A stretch of 11,142 nt of DNA from CAYOBW01 sp964402115 (lineage in GTDB: Bacteria > Verrucomicrobiota > Kiritimatiellia > UBA8416 > CAYOBW01): positions 1-11,142 of the forward strand of contig CAYOBW010000237.1 of the NCBI GenBank assembly GCA_964402115.1, written 5' to 3'. Made by a program: the position numbers and the translations under genes. The notes beneath the pieces were generated by a model. It saw only the letters and a list, made by a program, of their open reading frames with translations, searched no databases and was not told the DNA's origin. Shown here in pieces: positions 6,349 through 11,142 of the stretch; the stretch's first letter is position 1, and each line of letters opens with the position of its first letter.

Positions 6349-7674
6349 CTACGCTGCCGCCGCCCGCTTGGGCGGATGGAAGAAGGCCGCCAACGCCACG
6401 GCGGCCAGGGTGGCGCACGCCAGCGGCACGAGGAACAGGCCGTGGAAGTCCGTCACCTTCGTGGCCGCGTCCGTGAAGCGCGTCTGGATCAGCCACGGGC
6501 AGATGGTGTTGGCCGCGAGCGCGCCGACGCCCAGGATCATGACGTTGAACAAACCCTGCGCGCTCGACCGGATGTCCTTCGGGAAGTGGGCGTCCACGAA
6601 GATGTAGACCGTGGCGAAGAAGAAGGCGTAGCAGACGCCGTGGAGCACCTGTACGGCGATGATCAGCTCTTTGTGCTGCGGGTAGAAGGCGTAGACGGCG
6701 AAACGCGCCGCGTGACCGAGGATGCCGACGATCATCGTTGTCCGCCAGCCGAGCCGTTTCAGCGTGATGCCCAGGATCAGCATCGTCAGGACTTCCGCCA
6801 CCTGGCCGATGCTCATGACGGGCATGATCCAGTTGCCCGGGATGCCGACGCCGCCATTGGCGACTCCCGCGCCCAGGAACGTGCCGGTCCAGTTGAAGTA
6901 GCAGTACTGCACGAAAGAGTCCACGAAGGTGACGACCCAGAGCACCAGCACGAACGGGTGCTTGAGGAGCTTCAGGGCTTCGAGCCAGGCCAGGCTCTCC
7001 GCGCCGCCTGCTCCGGCCTTCTTTGGGGGTGTGTGCGGCAGCACGAAGCTGAACGCCGCCAGCACGAGCGAGGCGATGCCGGCCACGATGAACGTGTAGC
7101 GCGTGGCCTCCTTCAGGGCGTCGCCCGTGAGCCCGGAGGCGAGGACCGCGCCCAGCCACTCGCTCAGCCCCTGCGCCTGCGCGGCGTCCACCTTGGCCCA
7201 GTCAACCAGGATGAACGTGAACGGCCAGGCCGCGAGCACCCAGCCGATGGTGCCGCCCACGCGGACCGCGCCGAACTCCTTCTCGGGGTCCTTCATGTTG
7301 GCAAAGGCGATCGAGTTGGTGATGGAGAGCGTGGGCACGTACATCAGGCAGTGCACGAACATCAGGATGCAGAACGGCCAGAACGAGCGCGTGAAGCCGA
7401 GCGCGAGCATGGACAGCCCGCCGACGAGGTGGCTGAACGCCAGGAACTTCTCGGCCGCAAAGTGGCGGTCCGCGAACTGGTTGCTGAAGAACATCCCCAC
7501 GATAGCCGCAATGGGGAAGGCGTTGAGGATCCAGGACTGCTGGGCCGGGGTGAATCCCAGGCTGGGCAGGTAGCCGAAAATCAGGGGCAGCCAGGCGCCC
7601 CAGATGAAGATCTGAAGCACCATCATGGTGAAGAGTTTCGCGCGCGTGGATCCGGTTCCGGCTTGTGCGTCCAT
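6349..7674 (-). CDS. MFS permease, nucleoside:H+ symporter-type
   Basis: A 441-residue inner-membrane protein with about 12 hydrophobic segments, the normal MFS length. The first, LFTMMVLQIFIWGAWLPLIFGYL (14-36), and the loop FADRHFAAEK (68-77, the motif-A position) resemble the NupG/XapB-type nucleoside:proton symporter family, which in PVC bacteria includes many permeases of unknown substrate. RVGGTIGW (138-145) and NWTGTFLG in the second half also fit. A cytoplasmic loop around residues 205-230 is rich in Lys, Pro and Gly. It could import a nucleoside or, given its kinase neighbour, a sugar; the sequence does not decide. The start at 7674 is supported by a Shine-Dalgarno 8 bases upstream. 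It lies convergent to the kinase and 75 bp downstream of the coiled-coil protein gene. Confidence 0.85.
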   Translation of the reverse strand: MDAQAGTGSTRAKLFTMMVLQIFIWGAWLPLIFGYLPSLGFTPAQQSWILNAFPIAAIVGMFFSNQFADRHFAAEKFLAFSHLVGGLSMLALGFTRSFWPFCILMFVHCLMYVPTLSITNSIAFANMKDPEKEFGAVRVGGTIGWVLAAWPFTFILVDWAKVDAAQAQGLSEWLGAVLASGLTGDALKEATRYTFIVAGIASLVLAAFSFVLPHTPPKKAGAGGAESLAWLEALKLLKHPFVLVLWVVTFVDSFVQYCYFNWTGTFLGAGVANGGVGIPGNWIMPVMSIGQVAEVLTMLILGITLKRLGWRTTMIVGILGHAARFAVYAFYPQHKELIIAVQVLHGVCYAFFFATVYIFVDAHFPKDIRSSAQGLFNVMILGVGALAANTICPWLIQTRFTDAATKVTDFHGLFLVPLACATLAAVALAAFFHPPKRAAAA

Positions 7675-7682
7675 CGTGTCTG

Positions 7683-7688
7683 CCTCCT
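7683..7688 (-). promoter_or_regulatory. Shine-Dalgarno of the MFS permease gene
   Basis: The minus strand reads AGGAGG here, 8 bases before the ATG whose first base is at 7674. It settles the permease start. Confidence 0.75.
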
Positions 7689-7707
7689 CTTGCGTTGACT
7701 CGGATGC

Positions 7708-7736
7708 ATTAAGCCCGAACGACGATGGGCATGCAA
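7708..7736 (-). promoter_or_regulatory. Candidate sigma-70 promoter for the MFS permease gene
   Basis: On the minus strand TTGCAT (7731-7736) and CTTAAT (7708-7713) are 17 bases apart. They match the -35 and -10 consensus at 3 and 4 of 6 positions. The site lies in the 75-bp gap ahead of the permease, so that gene may be transcribed separately from the upstream coiled-coil protein gene. Confidence 0.3.
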
Positions 7737-7749
7737 CACCTAAAGCCGG

Positions 7750-9258
7750 TCACTCCGTCAGCAACTGGCTGGCATCCTCAGTGAGGTCAGGGCAGAGCTT
7801 CACGGCCTTCTGGCGGTAGGTGTCGCTGTTGCCGCTGTTGCCCATTTCGTGGTAGAGGACGGCGAGGTTGAGGCAGAGTTCGCCTCGCTGGCTGAGGCGG
7901 ATCTTCTCGCTGTTGAGGTAGTAGTTGAAGAACTTGGTGAGCTGCGGCTGTGTGACAGCACTCCACGGCACGACCTTGCCTCTCGCCTTGACGCCGGTGG
8001 CATCGGCGCCCTCGGTGTCCACGGGCGATACATCCTGGATCCAGCCAAAGTGGAACGGGTCGGCATTCAGGCGCTCGATCAGGAAGCGCTTCAAATCGCC
8101 CAGCCGTTTGTAGCGCAGCACGAGCCGGTTGATGACCCGCTTGGCTTCTTCGGTTTCGCTTCTCGCCAGCGCCGACTCGATCGACTGGAGGGCGCCCTCG
8201 AAATCGTTCTTGGGCAGCAAGGACTGGGCATTGCGGCGCGCTTCGCGGGCGTTCTCCTCCTCGGCGGCCACCTTGGCCTTGTGCCGCGCGTCGGCTTCCC
8301 GTCGCTCCCTTTCGACCCGGGCGCGCTCGCGATCCTTCTGCGTGGTGTCGCGTATCTCCTTCGCTTCTTTCAGGTCCGAGTCGAGCTCGGCCAGCGCCTT
8401 CCTGCCGGTTGCCACGCACTCCTTGACGGCCGAGTCGGTATTCTGGAGTTCCAGCAGTCGCGACTGGCATTTGGGCAGATTGCGTTCGGTCTGGATGAGA
8501 TTGCCCACATGCATCGCCGTGGCCCTGTGTTCGCTGGCCTGCGACATGGCCAGGGTCAGGTCGGTAATGCGCAGCACGCTCTTATCGTACAACTGCTTGA
8601 TGCGCGGATCCTGGCGGGCGGATTGGCGCTGGGCATAACCGCTGGCCAGCGCAGGCGCGGTCTGCCGGGCGGGCTCCGCGGGCGCAGCTTGAACCGAGCC
8701 GGCCTTGCGGCGCGCTTCGGCCTCCTGCTTCTGGCGGAGCAGCTCCTCGCGCGACATCATGCCGGGTGGCAGGTCGTCGTCCGCACCCGCGGCGGGCGCT
8801 GCAGGTTCGGCGGCCAGAGGCGCGGCGGCAGGGGTGGGGGGCGTCTCGCTCATGCCCGCCGCAGGCCCCGGCGCGGGGGCGGCTTCGGCCAGCACGAAAC
8901 GCATCGCCTCCTCCAGGCCCTGCCGTTTTTCCTCGGCAGGATCGCGCATGGCCGACAGGAGGGTGACGGCTTCCAGGATGCCGGCTTGGATACTCCGGGC
9001 GCTTTTGTGGATCTCCCCAAGCTGCAGGGCCTCCCGACGCTGCTGCAGTTTCGTGGTATGCAGGCGATTCAGGGCAAAAACAAACGCGATCAGAATGACA
9101 GCGCTGACACCGATCCAGACGCCGTACAGCGGCGCGTAGCGCTTGGAGGACCCCATTTTGGCCTCCACGTGCCCGACCAGCTTCGGCGCGGCCACCGGAT
9201 GATGACCGACAATCTTGATTTGCTTGTGTTCCGGGGACTGTCTCACAGGGATTTCCAT
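7750..9258 (-). CDS. Membrane-anchored coiled-coil protein of unknown function
   Basis: I do not recognise this 502-residue protein. Residues 1-40 are a polar, cytoplasmic-type tail. Residues 43-63 (PLYGVWIGVSAVILIAFVFAL) form the only transmembrane helix, followed by a basic stretch, so the large remainder probably projects into the periplasm, although orientation is uncertain. Residues 124-205 are a low-complexity Ala/Pro-rich linker interrupted by a charged helix (MSREELLRQKQEAEARRKAG). Residues 215-345 are helical, with a strongly charged coiled coil at about 290-345 (KDRERARVERERREAD). Residues 350-365 (NDFEGALQSIESALA) and 458-490 look like single TPR-type helix pairs. Between them is a compact segment with GWIQDVSPVDTEG and GKVVPWSAV. 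The start is uncertain: the ATG at 9258 was chosen, while an in-frame GTG at 9282 would add eight residues; neither has a strong Shine-Dalgarno. It lies 54 bp after the CARDB protein gene on the same strand and may share its transcript. Confidence 0.75.
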   Translation of the reverse strand: MEIPVRQSPEHKQIKIVGHHPVAAPKLVGHVEAKMGSSKRYAPLYGVWIGVSAVILIAFVFALNRLHTTKLQQRREALQLGEIHKSARSIQAGILEAVTLLSAMRDPAEEKRQGLEEAMRFVLAEAAPAPGPAAGMSETPPTPAAAPLAAEPAAPAAGADDDLPPGMMSREELLRQKQEAEARRKAGSVQAAPAEPARQTAPALASGYAQRQSARQDPRIKQLYDKSVLRITDLTLAMSQASEHRATAMHVGNLIQTERNLPKCQSRLLELQNTDSAVKECVATGRKALAELDSDLKEAKEIRDTTQKDRERARVERERREADARHKAKVAAEEENAREARRNAQSLLPKNDFEGALQSIESALARSETEEAKRVINRLVLRYKRLGDLKRFLIERLNADPFHFGWIQDVSPVDTEGADATGVKARGKVVPWSAVTQPQLTKFFNYYLNSEKIRLSQRGELCLNLAVLYHEMGNSGNSDTYRQKAVKLCPDLTEDASQLLTE

Positions 9259-9312
9259 GTCGTTTCTTGTAGGACACGCCACCCGGCCTTGTCGAGTCGA
9301 AAGCGCAGGAGG

Positions 9313-11142
9313 TTACAGCCCCGTCGGCGGATTGACGACCCGGACGCGGTAAAAGCGGGTCATCGCGCCGGCAGGTGGGGTGTCGCGAGCCGTGCCGAGG
9401 GTGTTCGTGGCCGTGATGGCGGCGCCGACGTTTCTCCAGTGCGGCGGGGTCAGCGTCTCCGCGTACTCCGCCTGGTACGTGAGGCCGGGCTCGGCCGGCC
9501 AGGTGATGGTTACGTTCCCGGCGCCGTCCGGCTGTGCCAGGCTGTTGCGGAGGACGGATGAGGGGTCTGTCGGGTTCGTGCCCGTGCGGTATTCCTCTTC
9601 CTCGGTTGCGCCGTCGCCGTCCTGGTCGCCCGCGCCGTCGTTAGCCGTGGTCTGGAAGTGGTAGCGCTCCCACTGGTCGGGCAGGCGATCGTTGTCGGCG
9701 TCCGCGGCCAGGTGGACATGGGCGGCCGCCGCGTTGTTCGCCTCGTTCGTCTCGGCCAGCAGGTTGTCCGGGTCCGCGACGGCCTCCACCCAGGATGGCA
9801 GGTTCGTGAAGGCTATGGCATCCCAGTCCGTGTGCAGGATCTCGACGTCGCGGCCGGGCAGCATGGCGGCCACGGTCGTGGTGGCGAGCCGGTTGCCGTC
9901 GCCGCGGAAGGCAACCGTGACGTTCGTGGCGACCCGGATGCCGTTGTTGCGCAGGCGGGCGATCAGGTCAACCTGCCCGTCACCGTGCTCCTCCACGCGC
10001 ACCAGCAGCGCCTGCACGTCGTCCAGGCGGAACGCCAGGCTGCCGGTGTTGTTCGCCTCGTCGCTTTCGGCCACGCTGTTGTCCGGGTCGACGACGGCGT
10101 GGACGATCTGGACCGACCCATCCGCGGGCAGGGTCCAGGCCAGGCTGGCCTCGGCCGCGTCGCCGCCGCACAGGGGGGACGGCACGAGCGGCGCGCTGCC
10201 GAGCAGGGGTCCGCCGGAGCCCGGCGCGTCGGCGTAGAACGATACGGTCGCGTTGCCCACAGGGAGGTCGCCGGCGTTCTCCACGCGGCAGGAGAGGGTG
10301 ACGGCCTGGCCCGGCAGGGGGCTGGCCGGCAGCGCGCTGACGCCGTTGCTGGCGACGGCGAGATCGGTTCGCAACGTGTACGTCACGCGGTACAGGTCGG
10401 TGACTTCGGACCCCGGCGTCTTCTTGATGCAGGCCACGTTGAGCGTAGCGTCGTCCGCGATGTCGAAGCTCAGCGCTTGCTCGACGGCCGCGTCGCGTGT
10501 CAGGCGGAGGTCGCGGCTCCAGATGTCCAGCGCGGTATCGTACACGCTGTAGAAGACGTCCGGGCCCTGCTCGTCCGAACCCTGCCAGAGCACCACGATG
10601 TGCCCCTGTCCGTCGGTGGCCACCTGGTAGTCGCCCAGCGCGAACGAGCCGCCGCGCGGCCGGGCCACGGCGGCCGTTGCCGTGCTCCAGTCGGCCATGC
10701 GGACCAGGTTCGAGCCCTGCTGCCAGATCAGTTCCGGCGCGCCGACCGCGCGGTAGAGCACGTGCGGATTCGCGTCGGCCACGGTGTTGTCCGTCAGCCG
10801 GCGGGGCGCGCTCCAGGTCGTGCCGTCGTAGCGCTGCTCGAACAGCTCGACGTCGTCCGACGTGGACAGGTTGCCGTCCATGTCGCGGTCGTAGACCAGC
10901 CGGGCCTCCACGCCGTCGTAGCCCAGACTGGTGGTCAGGACGTTGGTGAGGGCCTGCGGCAGCGTGCCGACAGGGGCGAAGGCGCCGGCCGCCCCGTCCC
11001 ATTTCGTGAAGTGGAAACGCGAGGGCGCATTCGTGGTGCCGACGAGCTCGTTGGCTGGGTTGCTTTGCCACGCCAGGATGACGCTGCCGTCGAAGCCGCG
11101 GCGCAAAACGGGGCTGTGGTCCAGGTAGTCGTTGTCGGTGAG
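9313..11142 (-). CDS. Large secreted repeat protein with two CARDB domains, 3' portion
   Basis: The frame is open to the right edge, so the 609 visible residues are the C-terminal part of a longer protein; the first visible residues, LTDNDYLDHSPVLRRGFDG, are in frame with no start needed. Residues 1-255 look like beta-propeller blades: phrases such as GSVILAWQSN, TTWSAPRRLTDN and HIVVLWQGSDEQGPDVFYS recur at roughly 50-80-residue spacing. Two CARDB-type cell-adhesion beta-sandwiches follow at about 259-372 and 375-478, each ending with the hallmark 'V.DPDN...AE.(D/N)EANN'. Then come Asp-rich calcium loops (DADNDRLPDQWE, DQDGDGATEEEEY) and the phrase GTNPTDPSS. The protein ends with a short beta domain (TITWPAEPGLTYQAEYAETL...YRVRVV) of a type common at the C-terminus of secreted PVC-group proteins. 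It is probably a cell-surface or exported protein; its binding partner is unknown. Confidence 0.8.
   Translation of the reverse strand, partial: LTDNDYLDHSPVLRRGFDGSVILAWQSNPANELVGTTNAPSRFHFTKWDGAAGAFAPVGTLPQALTNVLTTSLGYDGVEARLVYDRDMDGNLSTSDDVELFEQRYDGTTWSAPRRLTDNTVADANPHVLYRAVGAPELIWQQGSNLVRMADWSTATAAVARPRGGSFALGDYQVATDGQGHIVVLWQGSDEQGPDVFYSVYDTALDIWSRDLRLTRDAAVEQALSFDIADDATLNVACIKKTPGSEVTDLYRVTYTLRTDLAVASNGVSALPASPLPGQAVTLSCRVENAGDLPVGNATVSFYADAPGSGGPLLGSAPLVPSPLCGGDAAEASLAWTLPADGSVQIVHAVVDPDNSVAESDEANNTGSLAFRLDDVQALLVRVEEHGDGQVDLIARLRNNGIRVATNVTVAFRGDGNRLATTTVAAMLPGRDVEILHTDWDAIAFTNLPSWVEAVADPDNLLAETNEANNAAAAHVHLAADADNDRLPDQWERYHFQTTANDGAGDQDGDGATEEEEYRTGTNPTDPSSVLRNSLAQPDGAGNVTITWPAEPGLTYQAEYAETLTPPHWRNVGAAITATNTLGTARDTPPAGAMTRFYRVRVVNPPTGL

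Noticed and set aside
5147..7159. A 670-codon open frame on the minus strand across the kinase and permease genes
   Set aside because: It overlaps both real genes in other frames and has a low-complexity Arg/Ala/Gly-rich translation. The kinase on the plus strand has a strong ribosome site and clear family motifs.
7849..9561. A 570-codon plus-strand frame opposite the coiled-coil protein gene
   Set aside because: No start signal or domain is seen. The opposite strand has a transmembrane helix, a coiled coil and normal composition.

Overview
This is a GC-rich bacterial chromosome segment. It most likely comes from the PVC group (Kiritimatiellota, Lentisphaerota, Verrucomicrobiota or Planctomycetota). 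That is inferred from a large secreted DUF6067-type glycoside hydrolase, a secreted CARDB protein with calcium-loop repeats and a short C-terminal domain of a kind common in that group, and RNase HIII in a GC-rich genome. No rRNA, tRNA, CRISPR array, integrase or transposase was seen.

Layout. Positions 1-99 hold the 5' end of a minus-strand macrodomain (ADP-ribose-binding) gene that runs off the left edge. Positions 100-836 are an unusual gene-poor stretch. It holds a HicA-like C-terminal remnant fused in frame to a low-complexity GAGGAC repeat with a 13-bp inverted repeat, a short perfect hairpin, and a decayed array with 12-bp periodicity. Positions 837-5080 (minus) carry rnhC (RNase HIII) followed after 5 bp by a 1062-residue secreted glycoside-hydrolase-like protein. 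Divergently, 5222-6334 (plus) encodes a kinase closely resembling N-acetylhexosamine 1-kinase. Convergent to it, 6349-7674 (minus) encodes an MFS permease of the nucleoside:H+ symporter type. Positions 7750-9258 (minus) encode an unrecognised membrane-anchored coiled-coil protein. Positions 9313-11142 (minus) are the 3' part of a large secreted protein with CARDB and calcium-loop repeats that enters from the right edge.

How the genes may work together. The secreted glycoside hydrolase, the hexosamine-kinase-like protein and the permease could form a small route for releasing, importing and phosphorylating an amino sugar. They sit in three transcription units, so this is a hypothesis. RNase HIII is a housekeeping enzyme that seems to share a transcript with the hydrolase. 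The left-hand gap looks like a place where repeats collect and a toxin-antitoxin gene has decayed. I found no convincing new multi-gene system. The repeat structures in 292-653 are the least explained part of the window.
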